A stretch of DNA of 52,642 nt, taken from Paludibacteraceae bacterium. Lineage in GTDB: Bacteria; Bacteroidota; Bacteroidia; Bacteroidales; Paludibacteraceae. The notes under the pieces are model-generated. The model had not been told where the DNA came from. It saw nothing but the letters and a program-made list of their open reading frames with translations, and did not search any database. The DNA lies in contig JAFTHS010000012.1 of assembly GCA_017457295.1 (NCBI GenBank), forward strand, positions 1-52,642, in the 5' to 3' direction. The translations under genes and the position numbers were made by a program. Below, piece by piece: positions 16,603 through 26,157 of the stretch (position 1 is its first letter; each line of letters starts with the position of its first letter).

Positions 16603-18543
16603 ATGAGTTATTTGAATTTTGATAAGACCTTGCTCATTAATCTATATCGCAGTTTGAGCAAAGAGATGATACGCACCAATCGTGCAGGAGCATACAACTC
16701 CACCACATTGGTTGATTGCAATACTCGTAAGTATCATGGTCAGTTGGTACTGCCATTGGCAGGGGAACTGCCCGAAAACAATTACGTGCTCCTGAGCAGT
16801 CTGGATGAGACTGTGATTCAACACGGTGCTGAATTTAACTTGGGTATCCACAAGTATGGTTGGAATAATTTCTCACCCAATGGACACAAGTATATTCGTG
16901 AATTTGATTGCGAAGTAATCAGTAAAACGACCTACCGTGTGGGTGGTGTGGTTCTGACCAAAGAACGTATGCTGGTGAGTTTTGAGCCACGCGTGCTGAT
17001 TCGCTACACGCTGGTAGAAGCACACTCGCCAACTACTCTGCGCCTGAAGCCATTGTTGGCATTCCGCAGCGTGCACGAGTTGTCGAAAGAAAATGCGACT
17101 GCCAATGCCGACATGCGTGAGGTAGAGAACGGTCGCGCAAATAGAATGTATAGCCCGTTCCCAGAGCTGTTTATGCAATGCTCGAAGAAAGTGGAATATA
17201 CCCATGCGCCTACTTGGTACAAAGATATAGAGTACTACAAAGAGCAAGAGCGCGGCTTTGAGTACAAAGAAGATCAGTTGGCTCCCGGATGGTTTGAGAT
17301 GCCAATGAAGAAAGGCGAAAGTGTGATATTCTCCGCAGGTATCAGCGAGGTAAACACCAAGACATTGAAGACACTTTGGAAGAAAGAATTGGACCGCCGT
17401 GTGGCACGCAACAACATGTTCGGTTGCTTGAAAAATGCAGCCCAACAATTCTATAAACGCGAAGGCGACAAATGTTATTTGCTGGCGGGTTATCCATGGT
17501 TTAAGGCCTCAGCACGCGAAGAGTTTTTGGCTCTGCCAGGTTGTACAATGGGTATTGGTCGCCCCGAATATTGGGATGCAATAGTGAACAAAACCGCTGT
17601 GGAAGAAATACGTGCATTCATGGAAGGCAGACCTCATAAATTGGCAGGAATGGATGAACCCGATGCATTATTATGGTTTATTCATGCAATACAAGAGTAT
17701 GCGGCATACACCTCGCTGGAAGAGGCCACACGATTGTATGGTCAGCTGATTATAGACATCATGCTGTTTATCCGCGGGCAACATCACCCACGCCTATTCT
17801 TGCATAGCAATGGTCTGCTTTGGGTGGAAGGCAAAGATCGTCCTGCCACATGGATGAACGCAGTGGAGGATGGTCGTCCGATTACTCCTCGCACAGGTTA
17901 TGTGGTGGAGATAAATGCATTGTGGTACAACGCACGACTGTTTACTGCAACGATTCAACGCCAACTAGGCAAAGAGCAGATAGCAGATTTGATGGAATAT
18001 CAAGCAGAGATTACAAAGGATAGTTTTGTAAAGACCTTCTGGAACGGCGTATATCTGGATGATTATGTGGACGGCGACTATCATAATAAAGAGGTTCGTC
18101 CGAACCAGATCATCGCAGCATCGCTTCCATACTCTCCATTAGACAGACGCCAATGCAAAGCTGTGGTGGATATTTGTACGAAAGAGTTGTACACCCCCAA
18201 GGGCTTGCGTACTATTTCGCCAAAGAGTGGCGACTATCGTCCTGAGTATATCGGCGGTCAGTTGGAGCGCGATAGAAACTTCCACAATGGTCCAGTATGG
18301 CCATGGACAATAGCAGCATACGCGATTGCGTATCTGAAAGTATATCAACATTCGGGCGAGAACTTTATCCGTCGTTTGTTGATGGGCTACGAGGCAGAGA
18401 TGAGCGAACTGTGTGTAGGTACGCTGAACGAGTTGTACGACGGCAACCCACCATTCCGCGGACACGGCGGTATGAGTTATGCTCCAAGTGTAGCCAGTGT
18501 GATAGAAGTATGTAACACCCTTAAACAATACGAAGAAAAATGA
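16603..18543 (+). CDS. Glycogen debranching enzyme (amylo-alpha-1,6-glucosidase type)
   Basis: A 646-residue cytoplasmic protein with the GDE N-terminal domain (TNRAGAYNSTTLVDCNTRKY at about 25-44) and the (alpha/alpha)6 glucosidase domain (DALLWFIHAIQEYA, WVEGKDRPATWMNAVED, PRTGYVVEINALWYNA). The end holds NGPVWPWTIAAYAIAY and FRGHGGMSYAPSVASV. It removes alpha-1,6 branch glucosyl units from glycogen. Its stop codon overlaps the start of the next gene (ATGA), a strong sign of coupling with the GT4 enzyme. There is no signal peptide. Confidence 0.92.
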   Translation: MSYLNFDKTLLINLYRSLSKEMIRTNRAGAYNSTTLVDCNTRKYHGQLVLPLAGELPENNYVLLSSLDETVIQHGAEFNLGIHKYGWNNFSPNGHKYIREFDCEVISKTTYRVGGVVLTKERMLVSFEPRVLIRYTLVEAHSPTTLRLKPLLAFRSVHELSKENATANADMREVENGRANRMYSPFPELFMQCSKKVEYTHAPTWYKDIEYYKEQERGFEYKEDQLAPGWFEMPMKKGESVIFSAGISEVNTKTLKTLWKKELDRRVARNNMFGCLKNAAQQFYKREGDKCYLLAGYPWFKASAREEFLALPGCTMGIGRPEYWDAIVNKTAVEEIRAFMEGRPHKLAGMDEPDALLWFIHAIQEYAAYTSLEEATRLYGQLIIDIMLFIRGQHHPRLFLHSNGLLWVEGKDRPATWMNAVEDGRPITPRTGYVVEINALWYNARLFTATIQRQLGKEQIADLMEYQAEITKDSFVKTFWNGVYLDDYVDGDYHNKEVRPNQIIAASLPYSPLDRRQCKAVVDICTKELYTPKGLRTISPKSGDYRPEYIGGQLERDRNFHNGPVWPWTIAAYAIAYLKVYQHSGENFIRRLLMGYEAEMSELCVGTLNELYDGNPPFRGHGGMSYAPSVASVIEVCNTLKQYEEK

Positions 18544-19799
18544 AAGCACTGATGTTCGGTTGGGAGTTTCCCCCTCATATCTTGGGCGGACTCGGAACTG
18601 CAAGCTACGGTTTGACGCGCGGTATGGCGCAACAAGAAGATATGGAGATCACTTTCGTGATTCCAAAACCATGGGGCGATGAAGATCAGTCGTTCCTAAA
18701 GATTATTGGTGCGAATAGTGTGCCTATCGTATGGAAAGATAATGATTATGACTATGTGCGCCAACGCATGGAAGGTAAGATGTCGCCCGAAGAATACTAC
18801 CATTTGCGCAATGGTATTCACTATGACTACTCGCGCATCGGTACGGATGATTTGGGTTGTGTAGGTTTCTCGGGACGTTATCCTGATAATCTGTTGGAAG
18901 AGATTGGCAACTACGAGGCCGTAGCAAGCGTTTTGGCACATAGTTTGGAGTTTGATATTATCCATAGCCACGACTGGCTGACCTATCCATCGGGGGTGTT
19001 TGCAAAGCAAATATCGGGCAAGCCGTTGGTTATTCACGTGCACGCAACAGACTTCGACCGTAGTCGTGGTAATGTAAACCCAACGGTGTATGCGATAGAG
19101 AAACGCGGTATGGATGAGGCAGACCATATCATGTGTGTGAGCGATTTGACACGCCGTACCGTAATTGAGAAATACGGTCAAGATCCTCGCAAAGTGAGCA
19201 CTGTACACAACGCTGTGGAGCCATTGGCAAACCCAGAGGAGTTTGTAAAACATGAAAGAAAAGATAAGTTGGTGACTTTCCTTGGTCGTATCACGATGCA
19301 GAAAGGTCCTGAATATTTCGTGGAAGCAGCAGCGCGTGTATTGGCAAAGACCGATGGCGTGCGCTTTGTGATGGCAGGTAGCGGCGATATGATGAATAAG
19401 ATGATTGATTTGGTGGCACAACGTGGCATTGCAGATAAGTTCCACTTCCCTGGTTTTATGCGCGGACGACAAGTGCAAGAAGTATTGGCAGATTCGGATG
19501 TATATATCATGCCGAGTGTAAGTGAGCCATTTGGTATTTCGCCACTGGAGGCCATGCAGGTGGGTTGCCCATCGATTATCTCGCATCAATCGGGTTGTGC
19601 GGAGATTCTCTCGCATGCTATCAAAACCGATTACTGGGATATAGATGCAATGGCAGATGCCATCTATGCCATCGTGAAGTACCCAGCTATGTACAAATCG
19701 CTGCGTGAGTTGGGTCGCGATGAGGTGAACAATATCAAATGGTATGATGCTGGACTGAAGGTACGTAGAATATACGATATGGTCATCAGCGGACATTAA
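18540..19799 (+). CDS. GT4/GT5-like glycogen synthase
   Basis: A 419-residue GT-B glycosyltransferase. MKALMFGWEFPPHILGGLGT holds the donor-phosphate loop (GGLGT at 16-20) common to glycogen and starch synthases. SHDWLTYPSGVFAK, FLGRITMQKGPEYFVEA and SEPFGISPLEAMQVGCPSI are the other GT motifs. Bacteroidota use this short form as their glycogen synthase, next to the debranching and GH57 genes. The nucleotide donor (UDP- or ADP-glucose) cannot be read from the sequence. Confidence 0.88.
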   Translation: MKALMFGWEFPPHILGGLGTASYGLTRGMAQQEDMEITFVIPKPWGDEDQSFLKIIGANSVPIVWKDNDYDYVRQRMEGKMSPEEYYHLRNGIHYDYSRIGTDDLGCVGFSGRYPDNLLEEIGNYEAVASVLAHSLEFDIIHSHDWLTYPSGVFAKQISGKPLVIHVHATDFDRSRGNVNPTVYAIEKRGMDEADHIMCVSDLTRRTVIEKYGQDPRKVSTVHNAVEPLANPEEFVKHERKDKLVTFLGRITMQKGPEYFVEAAARVLAKTDGVRFVMAGSGDMMNKMIDLVAQRGIADKFHFPGFMRGRQVQEVLADSDVYIMPSVSEPFGISPLEAMQVGCPSIISHQSGCAEILSHAIKTDYWDIDAMADAIYAIVKYPAMYKSLRELGRDEVNNIKWYDAGLKVRRIYDMVISGH

Positions 19800-19837
19800 G
19801 TAACTAAAAAATGTATAACTAAGAAAATAATAAAGTC

Positions 19838-21163
19838 ATGAAAAATATTTGTTTTTGCTTTCAAATGCATGCGCCTTATAGTTTGAAGCGCTATCGTTTT
19901 TTTGAGATTGGTCAAGATCATTACTACTATGATGATATGCAGACCGAAGATCGTGTAGCATCGCTCATCAGTACATCGTATATGCCATTGTGCAAGACTT
20001 TGGCTGAGATGATTCGTTTGTCCAAAGGCAGATTCCACTGCGCGCTGAGTGTGTCGGGAACAATGTTGGAAATGTTTGAGCAATATGATCCCGAGATGAT
20101 TGATGTGCTGAAAGAGTTGGCTGGTACGGGTTGTGTAGAATTTGTGGTAACTCCATACTCCTATTCGCTTGCAAGCGTTTATAGCGACACTGAGGCAGCA
20201 GAGCAACTGGTGAAACAACAGGCACAGGTAAAGCAACTATTGGGTGTAGAGTCCACTACTGCAGGATTGACAGAATTGTTATATTCCGATGAGATTGCTA
20301 TTCAATTGCATAAGATGGGCTTCAAAGCTGTGATGACCGAAGGTGCAAAGCATATTCTGAGTTGGAAGAGTCCAAACTATGTATATAGCAGCAGTGCAGC
20401 ACCTAAATTGAAAGTATTGCTCCGTAACAGCAATTTGAGCGACGAGATTGCATTCCACTTCTCTGACCCAGCATGGCATAACTTCCCAATGGATGCAGAG
20501 AAATATGCGAACACTTTGGCTGCATTACCAGAAGATGAACAAGTAGTGAATATTTGGGTGGGTGCAGAGACTTTTGGTATGCGTCAAGATGCTGCCACTG
20601 GTATCTTTGACTTCCTTAAGGCATTGCCATACTATGCTTTGGAACAAAGTATGGGCTTTATGACCCCAAGTGAGGTAGCAAAGAAAATAGCAGCGAAGGA
20701 TGCGGTGGTAGTGCCTTATCCATTGACATGGGCTGGCGAGGCAAAGGATTTGAGTACATACAATGGCAATGACCTACAACAAGAAGCATTGCAAAAACTC
20801 TATGCCGTAGCTGAACGTGTACACCTCTGCCAAGACAAGCAACTGAAGCATGACTGGTTGATTCTGCAAGATGTGAACTACTTGCACTATATGAATCATA
20901 TTGACCAAGGTGCTACACAATTTGAGTCGGCATATGACGCGTTCATCAACTATATGAATATTCTTTCCGACTTCTTGCAACGCGTGGAAGAGCAATATCC
21001 TACTACTATTGAGAACGAGGAATTGAACGAGTTGCTCAAGACCATTCAAAATCAAGAGAAGGAGATTGAGCGTCTTGAGAAGCAATTGAAAGAAGCCAAG
21101 AAGGAAGCGAAGAAAGACGCTCCTAAAAAGGTATGCGCTAAGAAAGCTGCGAAAAAAGAATAA
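19838..21163 (+). CDS. GH57-family protein with variant catalytic motif and Lys-rich tail
   Basis: A 441-residue cytoplasmic protein. Motifs of the short Bacteroidota GH57 alpha-amylase-like family are visible: an N-terminal QMHAPYSLKRYRFFEIGQ where HxHQP is usual, TPYSYSLAS, GLTELLYSDEIA with the nucleophile-position Glu146, and WVGAETFGMRQ (240-250). In relatives I recall, the last motif reads close to MDYETFGEHQ. The acidic Asp is therefore Gly242 here, and His is Arg. Residues about 390-441 form a coiled coil ending in a Lys/Ala-rich tail. It follows the glycogen synthase by 38 bp. It may be a degenerate enzyme, a glycogen-binding protein, or an enzyme using another acid. Confidence 0.82.
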   Translation: MKNICFCFQMHAPYSLKRYRFFEIGQDHYYYDDMQTEDRVASLISTSYMPLCKTLAEMIRLSKGRFHCALSVSGTMLEMFEQYDPEMIDVLKELAGTGCVEFVVTPYSYSLASVYSDTEAAEQLVKQQAQVKQLLGVESTTAGLTELLYSDEIAIQLHKMGFKAVMTEGAKHILSWKSPNYVYSSSAAPKLKVLLRNSNLSDEIAFHFSDPAWHNFPMDAEKYANTLAALPEDEQVVNIWVGAETFGMRQDAATGIFDFLKALPYYALEQSMGFMTPSEVAKKIAAKDAVVVPYPLTWAGEAKDLSTYNGNDLQQEALQKLYAVAERVHLCQDKQLKHDWLILQDVNYLHYMNHIDQGATQFESAYDAFINYMNILSDFLQRVEEQYPTTIENEELNELLKTIQNQEKEIERLEKQLKEAKKEAKKDAPKKVCAKKAAKKE

Positions 21164-21172
21164 GGTACATAG

Positions 21173-23185
21173 ATGAAGATTAGACACATAATAGTGCTTG
21201 TGGCTATTATGTGCGGTGGTGTAGGTCTGTTTGCTGCAGAGAAATCTGTGCCTACTATCATGCGCACATGGCAATTCGATCCATGGACGGGTATCGCGGA
21301 TACCCTGTCCATGGTAGATACATCGTATATGCATTTGCCTATGCGTGATGTGCTGAATGATTATTCTATATCCAACATCACCAATTCTAATCTCATATCC
21401 CCTACGCAGTCGCGCGTCTATTTTGATCGTGATCGACGTGCAGATTTCATCTTTGCAGATGCTTACACACCCTATATCATTGCACCAAAGAATGTGAAAT
21501 TCTATCATACCACTACTCCTTATTCGAGTGTGGGGTATAAGAAAGGATTTGTAACTGACTTAGATCAAAATGATTTGAGTTTTATGTTCACGGGTAATGT
21601 AACACGTCGTACCAACTTGGGCATGACCATAGATTATTTGAACTCTTATGGGCGTTTCGCTTCGCAAGAAGGAAAGACGGTGTTTGGTTCGGTATTTGGT
21701 AGTTATAATGGTGATCACTACTCGCTGCAAGCAGCCTTTACATGGAATACATTGAGCAATTTTGAGAATGGTGGTTTGCTTAATCCAAGTGATTTGCAAG
21801 GTAATCTTGAGCCCGAAGACATGCCTGTGAAGATGCAGGGCATGTCAGCATTTCGTTATTTGTCGGGGTACTTGAATCACTATTATAGCATATGCGTAGA
21901 ACGTGAGCGTAAGGTGAATTATCGTGAGCGTGATGAAGATGGCAATTGGGTGAAGAAAGACTCGATAAAGATTGAATACGTGCCTGTAACTACTTTCCGC
22001 CATGTGTTTGAGACGGTGGATGCTACTAAACGGTATGTGGAGAAACGAGCAAATCAAGGATATTATCCAAATATATATCGAAATCCTACCACTACCAAAG
22101 ATACCGCATCATGCCTGACTATCAAGAACACACTTTCGGTGACTTTTGAGGAAGAGTTCAATACTTGGCTGAAATTTGGTGCTATGGTGTATGCTACAAA
22201 CGAGGTGCAACGCCATATGTCGCCTATTGGGCAGGCAATAGAATTACCCGTATTAGGTGATTCTCCTTTCGGCTATCCTGATAGTCTATTTTTTCCATCT
22301 ACTATGCATGCTATGCCTGACACGCTATATGGAGAACGTTGGACCAATAATACCTATATTGGGGCTGCTCTCTATAAGAATAGAGGTAAACATATTCACT
22401 ATGGATTTGATGGTAATGTATGCTTACTTGGATATAAGTTGGGAGAGTTTCAGGTGAATGGACATCTGGATGCAGGATTCCGATTGGGTAAAGATTCTAT
22501 GACACTCGCTGCCAAGGCATATATCAAGAATGAAACTCCAGATTTTTATCTCCAACGTTATCGTAGCAATCACTATCAGTGGGATAATGATTTTAGCAAA
22601 ACATATCGTTTCTATGTAGGAGGGGAGGTAGCTTATCCGACCAAGTGGATAAAGCCCAAACTGAATGTGTCGTTTGAGAATATTACGCGGTATATCTATT
22701 TCGCAGAGGATGGAATTCCCCAACAGGTGGATGGTAGTATTCAGGTGTTGGCTGCTGATTTGCAATTGAATATCACTACACCGTGGGTGAATTTGGATAA
22801 TAGTGTTGTGTATCAACACTCATCTTCTGCGGCTCTTCCTCTGCCTGCTTTGACTTTGTACAACAATTTGTACTATCATGGCACTTGGGTAAAAGCTCTG
22901 GATGTACAAATGGGCGTGGATATGCGCTTCTTTACCAAGTATTATGCTCCTATATTAAATCCTGCACTTGGACAGTTTTGTGTGCAGAATGCAGAACAAG
23001 TAGGCAATTACCCAGTGATGAATGTATATGCCAATTTTTATGTAAAGCATATTCGACTGAAGTTGTTTGCGCAATATCAGCATTTTAATGCTTCGTTTAT
23101 GAATAAACAATATTTTGGAATGCCCAACTATCCTATGGCACCCGATATGTTCCGTGCAGGATTATCGTGGCATTTTTATAAATAA
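21173..23185 (+). CDS. Putative outer-membrane porin (Porin_10 type)
   Basis: A 670-residue protein with a signal peptide (MKIRHIIVLVAIMCGGVGLFAAE). The early segment DTSYMHLPMRDVLNDYSISN, then AYTPYIIAPKNVKFYHT and TPYSSVGYKKG, are characteristic of the Bacteroidota 'putative porin' family. The rest is a run of alternating amphipathic strands, and the last residues, LSWHFYK, end in an aromatic-rich strand like an outer-membrane barrel. It lies 9 bp after the GH57 gene, so it is probably cotranscribed with it. The solute passed is unknown. Confidence 0.85.
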   Translation: MKIRHIIVLVAIMCGGVGLFAAEKSVPTIMRTWQFDPWTGIADTLSMVDTSYMHLPMRDVLNDYSISNITNSNLISPTQSRVYFDRDRRADFIFADAYTPYIIAPKNVKFYHTTTPYSSVGYKKGFVTDLDQNDLSFMFTGNVTRRTNLGMTIDYLNSYGRFASQEGKTVFGSVFGSYNGDHYSLQAAFTWNTLSNFENGGLLNPSDLQGNLEPEDMPVKMQGMSAFRYLSGYLNHYYSICVERERKVNYRERDEDGNWVKKDSIKIEYVPVTTFRHVFETVDATKRYVEKRANQGYYPNIYRNPTTTKDTASCLTIKNTLSVTFEEEFNTWLKFGAMVYATNEVQRHMSPIGQAIELPVLGDSPFGYPDSLFFPSTMHAMPDTLYGERWTNNTYIGAALYKNRGKHIHYGFDGNVCLLGYKLGEFQVNGHLDAGFRLGKDSMTLAAKAYIKNETPDFYLQRYRSNHYQWDNDFSKTYRFYVGGEVAYPTKWIKPKLNVSFENITRYIYFAEDGIPQQVDGSIQVLAADLQLNITTPWVNLDNSVVYQHSSSAALPLPALTLYNNLYYHGTWVKALDVQMGVDMRFFTKYYAPILNPALGQFCVQNAEQVGNYPVMNVYANFYVKHIRLKLFAQYQHFNASFMNKQYFGMPNYPMAPDMFRAGLSWHFYK

Positions 23186-23239
23186 GATTAAGAACCTTAG
23201 TGCTATTGGAAATTATAGTTTAGATGTTAGAATTTATTT

Positions 23240-25528
23240 ATGCAACAAACACCTAATTTACATACAATTCTTACTTATGCTCGCGAAGAAGCGGGTCGAT
23301 TGGGCTGTGTAGAGATTATGCCCGATCATTTTATGTTGGGAATTCTTCGTTTGGAAGCAGGTAAGGCCTTTGAGCTGCTGATGCAGGCAGGTATGGACCC
23401 TGTGGCTTTCAAGCAAAAAATAGATGAACGTTTGCTACAAAGTGCTTCTACACAAACACAGAAGTTATCTCGTGCTAGCGAACGAATAATTCGTTTGACG
23501 GGAATAGAGGCGCGTAACTATCAAGCAGAGACTTGTGGATCTGTGCATTTACTGATGGGTATGTTGCGTGATCGTATCAATTTCCCCGCAATGTATCTTG
23601 AGCAGCAGCATGGCATTGATTATGAGTGTATAGAACGCTTATATCCTAAGCCAGATCCACTGCCACAAGGGGAACTGACCATGGAAGAAACTCCGCAAGA
23701 AAGGGAAACAACTATCCATATTTTTGGTCCAGAGGTGGGTGGTAAGAAGAAGTCTAAGACTGACACTCCTGCACTAACTAAATACGGACGTGACCTGACT
23801 TTGCAACCTGCTAAAGGAGAACTGGATCCCGTGATAGGCAGGCAAGTAGAGATAGACCGCGTTGTGCAAATCTTATCTCGCCGCAAGAAGAATAATCCTA
23901 TTCTTATTGGTGAACCAGGAGTGGGTAAGTCGGCTATTGTGGAGGGCTTAGCCCTGCGTATTGCTGGCAAGGAGATTCCGATGCTAGAGGGGAAACGAAT
24001 CATCTCGTTGGATATAGCTTCTATGGTGGCAGGAACTACCTATAGAGGACAATTTGAAGAGCGTATTAAAACTGTCATAAAAGAACTGAATGACCATCCT
24101 GAAATTATTCTCTTTGTGGATGAAATTCATACGCTGATAGGTGCGGGTAATGCGCAAGGGTCGTTGGATGCTGCTAATATTCTTAAGCCTGCATTGGCAC
24201 GTGGCGAAGTGCAATGTATAGGTGCTACTACTCTGAGCGAATATCGCACTAGTATTGAAAAGGATGGAGCATTGGAACGTCGTTTCCAAAAAGTGATTGT
24301 ACAGCCCACTTCATTGGATGAGACCTATACCATTCTGACACGGCTGAGCGATACCTATGCACAATTTCATCATGTGCACTATACGCCAGAGGCCTTGCGC
24401 GCTTGTGTGAACCTTACTGACAGATATATCACTGACCGTTATTTCCCAGACAAAGCCATTGATGCGATGGATGAAGCGGGGGCATGTAAAATGGAGATAA
24501 GGAAACAAGCATTGGAAGATAATAAGAGCGTAAATGATGAGTCGGCAGCTGCGGTGGAGATTACGGAGTCTGATGTGGCACGTGTGGTGAGCCAGATGTC
24601 GGGGGTACCCGTACAACGTGTGGCGCAAGCAGAGGGTGAAAGACTTCGACAGATGTCGGCGGTGCTTCAGCAGCGTGTGATAGGGCAGGATGAGGCCGTA
24701 CAGAAAGTGGTGAAAGCGATTCAGCGTTCACGTATGGGGCTACGAGATCCTCGCAAACCGATAGGAACATTCTTTTTATTGGGTCCTACAGGTGTAGGCA
24801 AGACTCACTTGGCACAATGCTTGGCTGAGGAAATGTTCGGTAGTCGCAATGCGATTGTACGATTTGACATGTCGGAGTATATGGAGAAGCATACTGTCAG
24901 TTTGTTGGTAGGTGCGCCTCCAGGTTATGTGGCACATGAGGATGGTGGTAAACTGACTGAGGCGGTGCATCGTAAATCATATTCCATTGTGCTCTTTGAT
25001 GAAATAGAAAAAGCACACCCTGACATATTCAATGTGCTATTGCAAGTCATGGATGAGGGGCGACTGACAGATCGTCAGGGGCATGTGGTGGACTTTAAGA
25101 ATACTATCATCATTTTGACTAGTAATGTGGGAACGCGTCAACTTAACGATTTTGGTGCAGGCATAGGTTTTGGCGCAGATGATATGGATGCAAAAGCATC
25201 CGAACGTATGCTAACGAAGGCATTGCAACGAACATTCCCACCTGAGTTTGTGAATAGACTGGATAATGTGATTGTTTTTCATCGTTTGAGTGATGATGCT
25301 TTGGCACAGATTTTGCGTCTTGAATTAAACCCATTGTTGGCGCGTGTAGAGGCTATGGGCTATCAATTAGAGTTAACCAAAGAAACTCAGAACGAGATTT
25401 TGCGTCTTGCACGTGATACTCAATATGGGGCGCGTCCTCTCAAGCGTGCTATTCAAACATTGGTAGAAGACCCTCTGACAGATATGCTACTGGCAGGAGA
25501 AATAGATAATAAAATAATAAAAATATAA
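23240..25528 (+). CDS. ATP-dependent Clp protease ATP-binding subunit (ClpA/ClpC type)
   Basis: A 762-residue AAA+ unfoldase. An N-terminal Clp_N repeat domain (about 1-140) leads to a first ATPase domain (Walker A GEPGVGKS 224-231, Walker [10 protein letters not shown] about 291-299). After a short linker comes the second (GPTGVGKT 515-522, [13 protein letters not shown]) and the D2-small domain. The loop GIGFG near residue 638 is in the place of the ClpP-docking tripeptide. The linker near 415-445 is too short to hold the coiled-coil M domain or UVR motif of ClpC/ClpB, so it looks ClpA-like. No ClpS or ClpP gene is nearby. Thioredoxin follows after 5 bp. Confidence 0.9.
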   Translation: MQQTPNLHTILTYAREEAGRLGCVEIMPDHFMLGILRLEAGKAFELLMQAGMDPVAFKQKIDERLLQSASTQTQKLSRASERIIRLTGIEARNYQAETCGSVHLLMGMLRDRINFPAMYLEQQHGIDYECIERLYPKPDPLPQGELTMEETPQERETTIHIFGPEVGGKKKSKTDTPALTKYGRDLTLQPAKGELDPVIGRQVEIDRVVQILSRRKKNNPILIGEPGVGKSAIVEGLALRIAGKEIPMLEGKRIISLDIASMVAGTTYRGQFEERIKTVIKELNDHPEIILFVDEIHTLIGAGNAQGSLDAANILKPALARGEVQCIGATTLSEYRTSIEKDGALERRFQKVIVQPTSLDETYTILTRLSDTYAQFHHVHYTPEALRACVNLTDRYITDRYFPDKAIDAMDEAGACKMEIRKQALEDNKSVNDESAAAVEITESDVARVVSQMSGVPVQRVAQAEGERLRQMSAVLQQRVIGQDEAVQKVVKAIQRSRMGLRDPRKPIGTFFLLGPTGVGKTHLAQCLAEEMFGSRNAIVRFDMSEYMEKHTVSLLVGAPPGYVAHEDGGKLTEAVHRKSYSIVLFDEIEKAHPDIFNVLLQVMDEGRLTDRQGHVVDFKNTIIILTSNVGTRQLNDFGAGIGFGADDMDAKASERMLTKALQRTFPPEFVNRLDNVIVFHRLSDDALAQILRLELNPLLARVEAMGYQLELTKETQNEILRLARDTQYGARPLKRAIQTLVEDPLTDMLLAGEIDNKIIKI

Positions 25529-25533
25529 CAACT

Positions 25534-25848
25534 ATGGCAAAAGAAATTACAGATTCCAATTTCCAAGAGTTATTGGGTGAGGGTAAACCCCTCGTAGTAG
25601 ATTTTTGGGCTCCTTGGTGTGGCCCATGTAAAATGATTTCCCCTATCATTGATGAGTTGGCGGAAGAGTATGCAGATCGTATCATTGTAGGCAAAGTGAA
25701 TGTAGATGAGAATGATGAGACATGTGCTGCGTATGGCATTATGAACATTCCTACAATCCTATTCTTTAAGAATGGAGAATTGGTTCATCGTCAAGTAGGT
25801 GCGATTAGAAAACCTGATTTGCAAAAGCTTTTTGATGAACTTTTGTGA
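25534..25848 (+). CDS. trxA: Thioredoxin
   Basis: A 104-residue cytoplasmic thioredoxin of normal length. The active site is WCGPCK in VVDFWAPWCGPCKMISP, with cis-proline in MNIPTILFFKNG and a C-terminal helix KPDLQKLFDELL. It reduces disulfides in ribonucleotide reductase and other partners using thioredoxin reductase. It starts 5 bp after the clp stop and is probably on the same mRNA. No terminator is evident before the next promoter, 16 bp downstream. Confidence 0.96.
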   Translation: MAKEITDSNFQELLGEGKPLVVDFWAPWCGPCKMISPIIDELAEEYADRIIVGKVNVDENDETCAAYGIMNIPTILFFKNGELVHRQVGAIRKPDLQKLFDELL

Positions 25849-25863
25849 TTTTTTGCAAAATAA

Positions 25864-25895
25864 TTTGCTTATTTGGAAAAAAAGCAGTAATTTTG
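25864..25895 (+). promoter_or_regulatory. Promoter of the tRNA-Arg/rpoD transcript
   Basis: TTTG (25864-25867), a 20 bp spacer and TAATTTTG (25888-25895) match the consensus. No other promoter is seen before the rpoD start. Confidence 0.75.
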
Positions 25896-25910
25896 CACCC
25901 AAATTGCCCA

Positions 25911-25937
25911 TATAGGCATCGGTTTTGTGTGCCTATA
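25911..25937 (+). other. Leader hairpin upstream of tRNA-Arg
   Basis: An 8 bp perfect stem TATAGGCA (25911-25918) / TGCCTATA (25930-25937) with an 11 nt loop begins about 10 nt after the expected transcription start. There is no T-run, so it is not a normal terminator. It could affect processing of the tRNA precursor. Confidence 0.5.
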
Positions 25938-26033
25938 GGGGTAGTTTTGCGCGTATAAGTGTTAAAAAGGGCATCTCAAGAAGCGTTGGGTGTTGTGCTG
26001 CAACAGTCATTGTGTGAGATGGCCGAACGCGAG

Positions 26034-26107
26034 GGTCTGGTAGCTCAGCTGGATAGAGCAACAGCCTTCTAAGCTGTGGGTCTCGGGTTCGAATCCCGAC
26101 CGGATCA
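26034..26107 (+). tRNA. tRNA-Arg (anticodon UCU)
   Basis: A 74 nt cloverleaf. The acceptor GGTCTGG pairs with CCGGATC (two G-U pairs), the D stem is GCTC/GAGC, the anticodon stem ACAGC/GCTGT flanks loop CTTCTAA with anticodon TCT, the variable loop has 5 nt and the T arm is TCGGG-TTCGAAT-CCCGA. The CCA end is not encoded; the DNA continues ACAAGG. It decodes AGA and AGG arginine codons. Confidence 0.96.
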
Positions 26108-26157
26108 CAAGGTGATATAAGGATCACTGTATTAGTATTAATCATTAATTGTACTAC

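Noticed and set aside
18696-19796. A 366-codon open frame opposite the glycogen synthase gene
   Set aside because: It is antisense to a clear glycosyltransferase, has no family motifs and is rich in Cys, His and Ile codons typical of a shadow frame.
26102-26127. Duplicated GGATCAC at the tRNA-Arg 3' end as an integration scar
   Set aside because: The match is only 7 bp and no integrase or foreign gene follows; rpoD comes next.
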